A DNA stretch of 7,643 nt, from NCBI GenBank assembly GCA_028293405.1, contig JAQGOW010000523.1, positions 1 through 7,643 on the forward strand, read 5' to 3'. This document shows, piece after piece, positions 1-6,550 of this stretch. The notes below the pieces were generated by a model. The model saw only the letters and a program-made list of their open reading frames with translations. It did not search any database and had not been told where the DNA came from. Positions within the stretch are counted from its first letter, which is position 1; each line of letters opens with the position of its first letter. The position numbers were made by a program, and so were the translations under genes. This DNA is from Verrucomicrobiales bacterium (GTDB taxonomy: Bacteria > Verrucomicrobiota > Verrucomicrobiia > Limisphaerales > Palsa-1400).

Positions 1-2
1 CG

Positions 3-188
3 CCGACTGAAAACAAATTTTATTCCGGGCACGGCAAACCGCCGGCACGTCTGATCTTCCTCTACATTCCTCGCCTGCTCGCCGGCGAACCAGCTCCGAA
101 AGGTTGGACCTACGAGAAAGCCGGGGACGGATACAAACTCGAAAATCACGGCAACGGCGAGTCGCTCGAGGTCTATTTTACGCGATGA
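3..188 (+). CDS. 3' end of an unidentified protein upstream of the exporter (partial)
   Basis: The frame is open from the window edge to a TGA at 186-188 and gives 61 residues ending in SLEVYFTR. No domain is recognised. The visible part is mixed and soluble-looking, with one hydrophobic stretch (RLIFLYIPRLLAG) and a glycine/asparagine-rich turn just before the end. Coding is supported because its stop overlaps the exporter ATG as ATGA, the usual arrangement of translationally coupled operon genes. By position it probably belongs to the same envelope-transport operon as the exporter and the LolA-like gene. The real start lies outside the window, so length and function cannot be judged. Confidence 0.6.
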   Translation, partial: PTENKFYSGHGKPPARLIFLYIPRLLAGEPAPKGWTYEKAGDGYKLENHGNGESLEVYFTR

Positions 189-1771
189 AGGCCCCTGCCC
201 TGCAACATCCCGGGCGATGGTGGTGGCTGCTTTTGTTGATTCCGGTGGCGATCGGCCTGGGGCGATTGCACATGGAGGCCGAAGTGTTCGATCTACTGCC
301 GCCGAATTTGCGTTCGGTGCAAGGATTGAAGATTTATCAAAAGCACTTTTCCAATGCGCGCGAACTGATTGTCACCGTGCAGTCCGGTTCCGCTGAAACG
401 ACTGAGGCTGCGGCGAGAGCAATTTCTGAAACGTTGCGACCGATGAGCAACGAGATCGCCGGGGTTACGTGGCAACCGCCGTGGATGGAACACCCGGAAC
501 AAACGGCGGAGTTGGTCGCGTATTTGTGGTTCAACCAACCTCCAGCCGTTTTCGCCGAATTAACAAATCGTCTCGCTCCTGAAAATCTTGTTCAAACATT
601 ACAGAACACGCGCGAACAACTGGCGACGTCGCTTTCACCGGAGGACATCGCGCGCTCGAGTTACGATCCATTCGGCATGACGCGTTTGCCCGAAAGCGTC
701 GCTGGCGCCGCGCCTTCGTTCGTTCAAGGCGGCGAAGGTTTCAGTTCGCCCGATAGCAAATTCCGCATTGTATTCATAGAGGCTGCGGTCGATTTGCAAA
801 GCTACCCGCAATGCGATCGTTGGCTGAAAGTCGTCGAGCCAAAGGTCGATGCAGCAATTTCGAAACTCAACGTTGACCAAACGACACCGATCAAGATTGG
901 TTACACCGGCCGACCCGCATTCGTTACCGAAACCGCTGCGGGGATGAAGCACGACATTGTCACGTCCGTTGGCGGAACAGTTGCGGTCATTGCAATTTTG
1001 TTTTGGTTAGCGCATCGAAGAATCAAACCGATGTTGTGGTTGCTCGCGCTGCTCGCTTTGATTCTGGGTGCGACCCTGGCGCTAGGCGGATTGATTTATG
1101 GGACCATCAACGCCATCAGCCTTGGCTTTGCTGCGATTTTGCTCGGGCTCGCCGTCGATTACGCTGTGGTTCATTATCAGGAAGCTCTGGCCCACCCTGC
1201 TTTGTCGATTGCGCAGATCCGACACGCGATTGCTCCCGCCATTTTTTGGGCGGCGATTACAACCATCAGCGCGTTTTTTGTTTTGAACTTCGGCGGACTG
1301 CCCGGCTTGGGTCAGCTCGGCACGCTCGTGGCCATTGGCGTCGCTTTGGCAGCGAGCATCATGATTTTCGAATATCTCCCGCCCTTGTTCCCGGATCGCA
1401 AATATCCAAAATCGGACGCTGAGGTTGCGGAGATCGGCACCCTGCCGCACAAACCAATTTCTGCAACTGCCAAGAAAACTGTCTTCATCGTGTCAGTGAT
1501 TGTGTTGTTGTTCGGATTCGGAGTGCTACTGATTTTTGGCTTTCCGCGAATCGATGGAACAGCCAACGCGCTTCGCCCACACGACAGTCCTGCTTACAAC
1601 GCGGTCGACGCCATCCAGAAAAACTTAGGGCAGCGCGAATCGCTCTGGCTCATTGTCGGTGGAGCAAACATTCAGGAAATTGGGACTCGATTGGATCAAG
1701 TTAACACCGTTCTCGAGCGCGCCGAATCAAACAACGTTGTCAGCAGTTCGTTGCTTCCTGTGCAACTTTGA
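185..1771 (+). CDS. RND/MMPL-family exporter, N-terminal part, ended by a premature TGA
   Basis: This is the first 528 codons of an inner-membrane exporter of the RND superfamily, MMPL/'predicted exporter' type; such proteins use the proton gradient to export lipids or lipid-like products. The ATG at 185 was chosen because it overlaps the upstream stop as ATGA and places the first membrane segment (about residues 12-28) at the N-terminus. An upstream start at 104 would add a polar, arginine-rich leader that lies inside the preceding gene. After TM1 comes an EVFDLLPPN motif (33-41), typical of the family, then a periplasmic loop of about 225 residues, then a block of membrane helices from about 258. 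The helix holding GLAVDYAVV carries D325-Y326, which matches the Asp-Tyr proton-relay pair of MmpL-type transporters. The seventh helix starts near residue 433 and is followed by LRPHDSPA (463-470). The frame stops at 1769-1771 inside the second periplasmic loop. On its own this is only half a transporter and is unlikely to work. Confidence 0.85.
   Translation: MKAPALQHPGRWWWLLLLIPVAIGLGRLHMEAEVFDLLPPNLRSVQGLKIYQKHFSNARELIVTVQSGSAETTEAAARAISETLRPMSNEIAGVTWQPPWMEHPEQTAELVAYLWFNQPPAVFAELTNRLAPENLVQTLQNTREQLATSLSPEDIARSSYDPFGMTRLPESVAGAAPSFVQGGEGFSSPDSKFRIVFIEAAVDLQSYPQCDRWLKVVEPKVDAAISKLNVDQTTPIKIGYTGRPAFVTETAAGMKHDIVTSVGGTVAVIAILFWLAHRRIKPMLWLLALLALILGATLALGGLIYGTINAISLGFAAILLGLAVDYAVVHYQEALAHPALSIAQIRHAIAPAIFWAAITTISAFFVLNFGGLPGLGQLGTLVAIGVALAASIMIFEYLPPLFPDRKYPKSDAEVAEIGTLPHKPISATAKKTVFIVSVIVLLFGFGVLLIFGFPRIDGTANALRPHDSPAYNAVDAIQKNLGQRESLWLIVGGANIQEIGTRLDQVNTVLERAESNNVVSSSLLPVQL
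1769..1771 (+). other. In-frame TGA interrupting the exporter gene (probable Trp-to-stop)
   Basis: Reading through this TGA keeps exactly the same frame, with no further stop until 2633-2635. The full 185-2635 frame would give 816 residues, a normal size for a two-half MMPL exporter. The joined context is LLPVQL-stop-PRPENQKANR. From memory, relatives have a leucine-proline rich stretch here, often with Trp before Pro, so TGG to TGA by one base is the simplest reading. TGA is also the true terminator of several genes in this window, including this one, which argues against a reassigned code. A sequencing or assembly error remains possible. Confidence 0.75.
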
Positions 1772-1810
1772 CCGAGACCGGAGAACCAAAAGGCAAACCG
1801 CGAAAGTGCG

Positions 1811-2635
1811 TTGAAGCTTTGTGCGGAGGGGCCGCTGTTTCGGCAAGTTGCGCTCACCAATGGCTTTGGCGAAAGCGCACTTGGTTTGTCCGATTTGATG
1901 CTTAACTCGTGGCGCGACGCCGCCGCAGCTACAAATGTCTACTGGCCGACAAATCCACTCAGCCGCTGGATCTTCAACAAAATGACCGCACGCACGCCGA
2001 CTAATCAGTTTGCTCTCGGATTGATTTATCTATCCTCAAATGCAACGCCCGCCGCCGTTTCCGATCTTCAATCACAATTGCCAACCGACAATGTCTGGCT
2101 CTCGAGTTGGGGACTTTTGGGTGAAGAAATTTTCGCGCGCGTCAAAGCGAACATGTGGAAGGTCGTCGGTCCGATGGTTGCGCTCGTTCTACTTTCGCTA
2201 TTCATGGCGTTCCATCGCGTGCGCGAAATATCGCTGAGCCTGATCGTTCTTTTGGTTAGCGGCGTTTGCCTCCTGGCGGTGATGCGACTGGTCGGCTGGT
2301 CCTGGAATTTGCTGAACCTGATGGCTATCCCGTTGATTCTTGGAACCGGTGTCGATTACAGCATTTTTATGCAACTGGCGCTGCGACGATATAACGGAGA
2401 CCTCGACCTCGCGAATCGCGCAGTGGGTCGCGCATTGCTTTTATGCGGTTGCACTGCAGTCGCGGCGTTTGCGTCGCTCGGATTCTCGAGCAATGCCGGC
2501 ATGGCGAGCCTCGGCGAAGTGTGCGCGGTTGGCATCGGTTGCAATATGCTCATCGCCATTTTCCTACTACCGGTCTGGTGGCAGCGGAGTTCGCGAAAAG
2601 AGCGTTTGCACAAAACCGATAATGCGAAAAATTGA
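1811..2635 (+). CDS. RND/MMPL-family exporter, C-terminal part of the same broken gene
   Basis: This is the second half of the exporter, in the same frame as the first half and open from 1772. The first codon that could act as a start after the stop is the TTG at 1811, and the first ATG is at 1898; neither has a ribosome binding site. The start is therefore nominal and the segment is best read as the continuation of the gene at 185. It contains the rest of the second periplasmic loop, then five predicted helices. The first helix begins near residue 657 of the joined protein (KVVGPMVALVLLSLFMAF). The sequence GTGVDYSIF carries D724-Y725, the counterpart of D325-Y326 in the first half, as expected from the internal duplication of RND proteins. 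The tail after the last helix is short and basic. The stop lies 16 bases before the LolA-like start. Confidence 0.8.
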   Translation: MKLCAEGPLFRQVALTNGFGESALGLSDLMLNSWRDAAAATNVYWPTNPLSRWIFNKMTARTPTNQFALGLIYLSSNATPAAVSDLQSQLPTDNVWLSSWGLLGEEIFARVKANMWKVVGPMVALVLLSLFMAFHRVREISLSLIVLLVSGVCLLAVMRLVGWSWNLLNLMAIPLILGTGVDYSIFMQLALRRYNGDLDLANRAVGRALLLCGCTAVAAFASLGFSSNAGMASLGEVCAVGIGCNMLIAIFLLPVWWQRSSRKERLHKTDNAKN

Positions 2636-2637
2636 GC

Positions 2638-2643
2638 AAGGAG
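2638..2643 (+). promoter_or_regulatory. Shine-Dalgarno site of the LolA-like gene
   Basis: AAGGAG lies eight bases before the ATG at 2652. It settles that start against the longer open frame reaching back to 2340, which overlaps the exporter. It is the only strong ribosome binding site found in the window. Confidence 0.8.
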
Positions 2644-2651
2644 TTTACAAC

Positions 2652-3335
2652 ATGAAACCATTCACTCGGTTGGGCGTCATTGCCGTTCTTTTCACAATGT
2701 TCAGCAACTTCGCTCACGCGGAGGACCTCGCACCGGCGGTGGTGAAATGGTTGGAGGCCCAGTCGAAGATTCACACCTGGACCGCCGACTTCACTCAAAC
2801 GCGCACACTAAAATCGCTGACTCAACCGCTGACAGCGCGTGGCAAGATATCGTTCGCAGAACCAAACCAATTTCGCTGGGAGCTCGGCAGCCCTGCGCAA
2901 ACGATTGCCGTGCGCGCGCCACAGGAACTGCTCATCCTCTATCCACGCCTGAAACGAGTCGAACGCTTTTCCCTGGCGGGTCAACAAACGGGACAGTGGC
3001 GTGATGCCCTGGCACTACTCGAAGCTGGCTTTCCACGAAGCCGTACAGCGCTGGAAGCGCAGTACAACATTTTGTCGCAAAGATTTGACGGCGACATTTG
3101 TCGATTGAGCCTACAACCGAAGTCTGTCGCAGCCCGACGTATGATGCCGCAAATCGAGGTCGATTTTGACACGAAGGAAAATCTGCTGCGCGGCACCGAA
3201 CTCGAGTTCGCCGACGGTTCGACGATGCGAAACGATTTTTCAAACATCGTTACCAATCCGAAGATCGACCAACGATTGTTCTCGCCGCCGATTCCGGACA
3301 ATTACAAAGTGATCGAACCGATGAAACATCGGTAA
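2652..3335 (+). CDS. LolA-like outer-membrane lipoprotein/lipid carrier protein
   Basis: This is a 227-residue periplasmic protein of the LolA fold; relatives shuttle lipoproteins or lipids between the inner and outer membranes. Residues 1-23 form a signal peptide (basic MKPFTR, a hydrophobic core, then AHA before ED) with no lipobox cysteine, so the protein should be soluble in the periplasm. The mature part shows the family pattern: WTADFTQTRTLKSLTQPL, then a G-K-I-S-F strand, then NQFRWEL, then LLILYPRLKRVERF. The Phe-Arg-Trp-Glu element is the most telling. Length is normal for the family. It follows the exporter by 16 bases and is probably co-transcribed. In known lipid and polyene export cassettes a LolA-like protein sits beside an MMPL exporter, so it more likely accepts that exporter's product than acts as housekeeping LolA. 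The substrate is unknown. Confidence 0.85.
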   Translation: MKPFTRLGVIAVLFTMFSNFAHAEDLAPAVVKWLEAQSKIHTWTADFTQTRTLKSLTQPLTARGKISFAEPNQFRWELGSPAQTIAVRAPQELLILYPRLKRVERFSLAGQQTGQWRDALALLEAGFPRSRTALEAQYNILSQRFDGDICRLSLQPKSVAARRMMPQIEVDFDTKENLLRGTELEFADGSTMRNDFSNIVTNPKIDQRLFSPPIPDNYKVIEPMKHR

Positions 3336-3338
3336 AGA

Positions 3339-4352
3339 TCAGCGGACGCGCTCGCGCCACGTATTTGCTTCGCCTCTGATTTGTTTCAGCGTCACACCGC
3401 TTTGTCCAAGGGCAATAAACCCTGCGACCGATAAAGGCAACGTGAGCACGACGAACGCCAGTAAAGAAAATCCGGTAGCCACAGGTTTCGCGACGTGAAA
3501 CACCTCTAGGCCGGCGATGCAAAAAACCTGGAACACGCCCACACTTGCCGGCGTGCTTGGGATCGACATTCCAACATACGCCACGATGAAGATGGCTAGC
3601 TGCACTCCAATCGGAAACCGAAATCCGTACGCCCAAAGCACCATCAGAAACGCGAGACATTGCACAACAAATTTCAACAGCGACACGGCCAACGCGCTAA
3701 AAAGCACATGTGATCGGCCAATCGTGCGCACCTCCGCAAGCATGTGAGCGCTCGCGCGTTTTGCTTTCTGGAACCACGCCCAATTACACCATCCACGCGC
3801 GTTTTCGCTAGACGCGTTCGGTGTTCGAAAAATGATCCACGCACCGACGAAAAGTCCAAACACAATTATCCCCGCCCAAACCTCCGCTACGCGCGAGATG
3901 GTTGGCGGTAATGGAAAAAAGATCGCGGCGAGTGCAATTCCGAGTGCCAGCCAAATTCCATCCAACAATCTTTCAACCAGCAGCGATGGAACGACCGAAG
4001 TAAATTTAACTCGCAACCAGCGCGACATCAGGAACACACGAACCACATATCCGACGTGCACGGGCAAAACGTCATTCGCAAACCGCCCTGCAAACACGGC
4101 CTGAGTCGCTCGCGCGATTGAGATATTCCCAACCGGCTTCAGCAACAACTGCCACGCCCACGCGCCACACACGTAAACCAGCAGATCCAGCACCACCGCC
4201 GGCGCAATCATCCACCAACGCACCTGCTGCAAAGGCTGCAACAGCTCGTGAATGTCTACATCATGGAACACCCAGAACAGACACGCCGCGGCGATTCCGT
4301 AGCTCACAATTGCGCGCACCAGCGCCTTTGGCCATTTGGTTTTGTGGTCCAC
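3339..4352 (-). CDS. UPF0104 / LPG-synthase TM-region family membrane protein (flippase-like)
   Basis: This is a 337-residue inner-membrane protein with about eight hydrophobic segments, the first at about residues 14-29. It matches the membrane part of MprF/AglD-like proteins (lysylphosphatidylglycerol synthase TM region). Family signatures are visible: LPVHVGYVVRVFLMS (96-110), SLLVERLLDGIW (123-134) and SIPSTPASVGVFQ (263-275). Family members are linked to lipid flipping or to glycolipid and hopanoid-type processes; the substrate here is unknown. The start is a GTG nine bases after the stop of the upstream hydrolase gene and in the same frame, with no Shine-Dalgarno site, so translation is probably coupled. 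Alternative in-frame GTG codons lie at residues 12 and 16, but they would remove the basic N-terminus. Its stop is three bases from the stop of the LolA-like gene, tail to tail. Confidence 0.85.
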   Translation of the reverse strand: MDHKTKWPKALVRAIVSYGIAAACLFWVFHDVDIHELLQPLQQVRWWMIAPAVVLDLLVYVCGAWAWQLLLKPVGNISIARATQAVFAGRFANDVLPVHVGYVVRVFLMSRWLRVKFTSVVPSLLVERLLDGIWLALGIALAAIFFPLPPTISRVAEVWAGIIVFGLFVGAWIIFRTPNASSENARGWCNWAWFQKAKRASAHMLAEVRTIGRSHVLFSALAVSLLKFVVQCLAFLMVLWAYGFRFPIGVQLAIFIVAYVGMSIPSTPASVGVFQVFCIAGLEVFHVAKPVATGFSLLAFVVLTLPLSVAGFIALGQSGVTLKQIRGEANTWRERVR

Positions 4353-4362
4353 GCGCGCGCGT
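4351..4362. repeat. 12-base alternating CG palindrome over the GTG start
   Basis: ACGCGCGCGCGT is a perfect palindrome of strictly alternating purine and pyrimidine. It fills the nine-base gap between the hydrolase stop and the GTG start of the membrane protein and overlaps both. Alternating CG tracts can adopt Z-DNA or a tight hairpin. Any effect on translation of the downstream gene is inference. Confidence 0.6.
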
Positions 4363-5315
4363 CAGGTTTTCGATTTACTGAACACCATTGGCACGCCTTC
4401 CTCGAGAATCCGCAAATGATGGCTGAGATTGTGGACTGCGGCGAGTTCGCGCAACCATCGCGGCGGTTCATCCATATCTTCGAATGACAACCGAAACGCG
4501 CCATAGTGCATAGGAACCAACCACTCGGCGCGCAGGTCGCTAAAAACCTTGATCGCCTCGTCAGGTCCCATGTGGACGTGCCGAAACGAATCGGGAAAAT
4601 ACGCGCCGATCGGCAGCATCGCGATATCAGGCGGGCACAACCGTCCGATTTCTTTGAACCCGTTGAAATACGCGCTGTCTCCTGCGTGATAAATACGTCG
4701 ACCCTGGTGCTCAAGGATGAACCCGCCATAGCCGCGGTGTTCGTCACGAATGACGCGCGCGCCCCAATGCTTTGTCGGCGTCAACGTGACGCGCCAATCG
4801 CCATGCGAAAAACTTTCCCACCATTGCAACTCGATCACGCGTTCAAAGCCGAGGTCCGATGCCAAATCTCCAACGCCCCACGGCACCACCGCAATTTTCG
4901 GTGACACCAATTTGCGCAAAGTCGGTTTGTGAAAATGGTCGAAGTGCGCGTGCGTGAGCAGAACCAAATCGATCGGCGGCAAATCTTCCACACGCAACCC
5001 GGCGCGCTTCACTCGCTTTAAAAAGAACAACCAATTGGCGAAATTCGGATCGATCAGGACATTCAAGTCCGTGAATTGCGCGAGAAACGAAGCGTGCCCG
5101 ATCCACGTCAATGCCACCTGCCCTTCGGTGAGTTTTGGAAATTTCGGTTTATTGTGCTGGCCAGTGCGTGGGGTCAGCAGCGCTTTCCAAACCATTTCGT
5201 AGAAGAATTTACTCGGTTTGAAATGCTTGCTCGGCGTGAGGTCTTTGAAGGACCTCGGCAGTTTCTTGCGGACCTTCCCTGTAGGCAGCTCATTGACCGA
5301 ATTTTTTTCAATCAT
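4362..5315 (-). CDS. Metallo-beta-lactamase-fold hydrolase, NAPE-PLD/UlaG-like
   Basis: This is a 317-residue cytoplasmic metallo-hydrolase, with no signal peptide or membrane segment. The fold is shown by LTWIGHASFLAQF (69-81), VLIDP (86-90), the metal-binding HxHxDH box THAHFDHF (121-128; H122, H124, D126, H127), TPTKHWGAR (179-187; H183), YHAGDSAYF (209-217; D213) and MHYGAF (269-274; H270). All residues needed for a dinuclear zinc site are present. The KHW-x-x-R element and the spacing are closest to the N-acyl-phosphatidylethanolamine phospholipase D-like branch; the ascorbate-phosphate lactonase UlaG branch is the alternative. The N-terminal 60 residues are lysine-rich and outside the core, as in NAPE-PLD-like proteins. 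Pairing with a flippase-like membrane protein fits a lipid role, but the substrate is inferred. The ATG at 5315 has no Shine-Dalgarno site and sits just after a promoter, suggesting a leaderless transcript. Confidence 0.88.
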   Translation of the reverse strand: MIEKNSVNELPTGKVRKKLPRSFKDLTPSKHFKPSKFFYEMVWKALLTPRTGQHNKPKFPKLTEGQVALTWIGHASFLAQFTDLNVLIDPNFANWLFFLKRVKRAGLRVEDLPPIDLVLLTHAHFDHFHKPTLRKLVSPKIAVVPWGVGDLASDLGFERVIELQWWESFSHGDWRVTLTPTKHWGARVIRDEHRGYGGFILEHQGRRIYHAGDSAYFNGFKEIGRLCPPDIAMLPIGAYFPDSFRHVHMGPDEAIKVFSDLRAEWLVPMHYGAFRLSFEDMDEPPRWLRELAAVHNLSHHLRILEEGVPMVFSKSKT

Positions 5316-5324
5316 CGCTGGACA

Positions 5325-5353
5325 AATATAGAGCAGACCTCACGCCATACCAA
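5325..5353 (-). promoter_or_regulatory. Sigma70-like promoter of the hydrolase operon
   Basis: On the - strand, TTGGTA (5353-5348) is followed after 17 bases by TATATT (5330-5325). The -35 matches consensus at 4 of 6 positions, the -10 at 5 of 6, and the spacing is ideal. The -10 ends nine bases before the ATG at 5315, so transcription would begin at or within a few bases of the start codon. This agrees with the lack of a ribosome binding site. The rest of the 88-base divergent spacer has no equally good + strand promoter for the gene at 5404. Confidence 0.45.
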
Positions 5354-5403
5354 GCTTGAGTCTGGCTCTGGTATTTTCGCCGGTTCTGGTTTAATCATCT
5401 AGC

Positions 5404-5955
5404 GTGTCGCTAGAACAACAACTGGACAAATTTCTTCGCAAAAAACCGACCATTGGCGAGCATGTTTATATTGCCTCGACCGCTGTCGTCGTTGGTGACG
5501 TCACGCTCGGCGAACATTCCAGTGTTTGGTATAACGCAGTTCTTCGCGGTGACATCAATCGCATCGTCGTCGGTCATCACAGCAATATCCAAGACAATGC
5601 GGTGCTGCACCTCGCGGATGACTACGCCTGCATCATCGGCAATTACGTCACCGTCGGCCATTCCGCCATCGTACACGCGTGCACGGTCGGTGATGAATGT
5701 CTCATCGGCATGGGCGCGACAATTCTGGATGGCGCAGAAATTGGCGAACAATCTTTGATCGGTGCAAACTCGCTTGTGAAACAAGGGATGAAGGTGCCGC
5801 CCGGTTCACTCGTCCTTGGCTCGCCGGCAAAAATCGTAAAACAACTCACCGACGACGAACGCAAACAGTTGAAATTCTGGGCGACAAAATACGTCGATAA
5901 CGCCGCGTATTGTTTGAAGCACAAGATCAATGTCGGTGCTCCATTGAAGGCATAA
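5404..5955 (+). CDS. Gamma-class carbonic anhydrase-like protein (left-handed beta-helix)
   Basis: This is a 183-residue cytoplasmic protein of hexapeptide repeats, the YrdA/CamH-like branch of gamma carbonic anhydrases, which hydrate CO2 to bicarbonate as trimers with zinc or iron between subunits. Turns of the [LIV]-G-x4 repeat run from about residue 17 to 145. The three metal-binding histidines are present at H69 (NAVLH), H86 (VGHSAIVH) and H91. R48 and D50 in VLRGD and Q63 in NIQDN match the conserved residues of the family. The 17-residue gap between the first two histidines shows that the acidic loop of the Methanosarcina Cam enzyme is missing, as in CamH and YrdA. The C-terminal helix (about 149-170) is typical. 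Length is normal. The start is a GTG with no Shine-Dalgarno site, just after a TAG in another frame. Relatives such as PaaY have other activities, so carbonic anhydrase activity is likely but not certain. Confidence 0.88.
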   Translation: MSLEQQLDKFLRKKPTIGEHVYIASTAVVVGDVTLGEHSSVWYNAVLRGDINRIVVGHHSNIQDNAVLHLADDYACIIGNYVTVGHSAIVHACTVGDECLIGMGATILDGAEIGEQSLIGANSLVKQGMKVPPGSLVLGSPAKIVKQLTDDERKQLKFWATKYVDNAAYCLKHKINVGAPLKA

Positions 5956-5975
5956 TTGCTTACTACACCTCTTGC

Positions 5976-5999
5976 TATCGCATGCACTTCGATGCGATA
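5976..5999 (+). terminator. Hairpin after the carbonic anhydrase gene, possible terminator
   Basis: TATCGCAT and ATGCGATA form a perfect 8-base stem around an 8-base loop, starting 20 bases after the stop codon. The position suits a terminator or mRNA-end hairpin, but no T-run follows and the stem is only half GC. A classical intrinsic terminator is therefore doubtful. Confidence 0.3.
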
Positions 6000-6070
6000 C
6001 CAACCCGCGGATTCACGGCGGCTGTTTCGGTGTTTGGGGCACACCTCCTGGGAAGCCCTTGGAGTTGTTT

Positions 6071-6094
6071 CAGTGTTCAGTGTTCAGTGTTCAG
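6071..6094. repeat. Tandem repeat, three 7-base CAGTGTT units
   Basis: Three exact copies of CAGTGTT occupy 6071-6091 and are followed by the first bases of a fourth (CAG, then divergence). No coding role is seen. Confidence 0.75.
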
Positions 6095-6130
6095 TTCGTC
6101 AGTAAGCGGAGAGTCACTTTGTGTTTCAGG

Positions 6131-6180
6131 GCATTCAAAGCCATTAAAAGCCATTGAAAGCCATTCCAGGCCATTGAAAT
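6131..6180. repeat. Imperfect tandem repeat, five 10-base CCATTGAAAG units
   Basis: Five consecutive 10-base units share the consensus CCATTGAAAG: GCATTCAAAG, CCATTAAAAG, CCATTGAAAG, CCATTCCAGG and CCATTGAAAT. The period is exactly 10 with no gap. A run of eight T follows from 6183. Confidence 0.75.
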
Positions 6181-6270
6181 AATTTTTTTTGCCATTGTCT
6201 TCGAGTTTAGGGCCAGGGGTGCGGGCGTCTCGCGGTCGAACGTGGCCGAGTTGATATCGCAAAAGTGCTT

Positions 6271-6300
6271 CGGGTCATTTCGGGTCATTTTGGATCATGT
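6271..6300. repeat. Tandem repeat, three 10-base CGGGTCATTT units
   Basis: Two exact copies of CGGGTCATTT (6271-6290) are followed by a diverged third, TGGATCATGT. The 10-base period is the same as in the neighbouring arrays but the unit is different. Confidence 0.7.
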
Positions 6301-6320
6301 TTTGCCTTTTTTCTTAAACC

Positions 6321-6347
6321 GCGGAGCACGCGGAATTCGCGGAACCG
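6321..6347. repeat. 9-base repeat, GCGGA in three successive units
   Basis: GCGGAGCAC, GCGGAATTC and GCGGAACCG follow each other directly, with GCGGA recurring every nine bases. From memory, phrases of this kind recur as degenerate interspersed sequence in some Verrucomicrobiota genomes. That cannot be tested here. Confidence 0.5.
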
Positions 6348-6364
6348 TTGGCACTGGGCCACGG

Positions 6365-6390
6365 GACGAGGCAGAAATAGTGCAATTTTC
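6365..6390 (+). repeat. Left copy of a 26-base direct repeat flanking the tandem array
   Basis: This segment starts GACGAGGCAGAAAT and ends TTTC. It matches 6576-6601 at 22 of 26 positions by hand count; all four differences are transitions. The two copies bracket the CAGTCGTGAC array. Confidence 0.7.
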
Positions 6391-6410
6391 ATGAGGCCAG
6401 GGTAAAAAAT

Positions 6411-6550
6411 GCAGAGTGACCAGTCGTGACCAGTCGTGACCAGTCGTGACCAGTCGTGACCAGTCGTGACCAGTCGTGACCAGTCGTGACCAGTCGTGAC
6501 CAGTCGTGACCAGTCGTGACCAGTCGTGACCGGACGTGACCGGACGCCGG
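6411..6550. repeat. 10-base minisatellite, 11 identical CAGTCGTGAC units with diverged ends
   Basis: Eleven exact copies of CAGTCGTGAC run from 6421 to 6530. A diverged unit lies on the left (6411-6420, ending GTGAC) and two on the right (CGGACGTGAC at 6531-6540, CGGACGCCGG at 6541-6550). Identical inner units with worn outer units are the usual sign of copy-number change by slippage or unequal exchange. The + strand has a TGA in every frame. The - strand has none in any frame and would encode the same ten-residue repeat (VTTGHDWSRL) whichever frame is read, because 30 bases hold three units. The open frames across it are therefore a by-product, not evidence of a gene. Confidence 0.95.

Noticed and set aside
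104..184. Longer N-terminus for the exporter from the ATG at 104
   Set aside because: It would add a polar, arginine-rich leader that lies entirely inside the preceding gene. The ATG at 185 overlaps the upstream stop and puts TM1 at the N-terminus.
1769..1771. Selenocysteine at the in-frame TGA
   Set aside because: MMPL exporters are not selenoproteins, no clear SECIS-like hairpin was seen just downstream, and the flanking residues suit a tryptophan.
2340..2651. Longer N-terminus for the LolA-like protein
   Set aside because: This stretch overlaps the exporter in another frame. The ATG at 2652 has a good AAGGAG site and begins a clean signal peptide.
5390..5395. TTTAAT as a -10 box for the carbonic anhydrase gene
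   Set aside because: No acceptable -35 sequence lies 16-18 bases upstream, and the box would be only eight bases from the GTG.
5941..5950. Extra copy of the CCATTGAAAG unit at the end of the carbonic anhydrase gene (CCATTGAAGG)
   Set aside because: It is one isolated match inside coding sequence for Pro-Leu-Lys, 180 bases from the array. Chance is sufficient.
5910..6182. Small + strand open frame after the carbonic anhydrase gene
   Set aside because: It begins inside the carbonic anhydrase frame, has no ribosome binding site, and its C-terminus is translated 7- and 10-base repeats.
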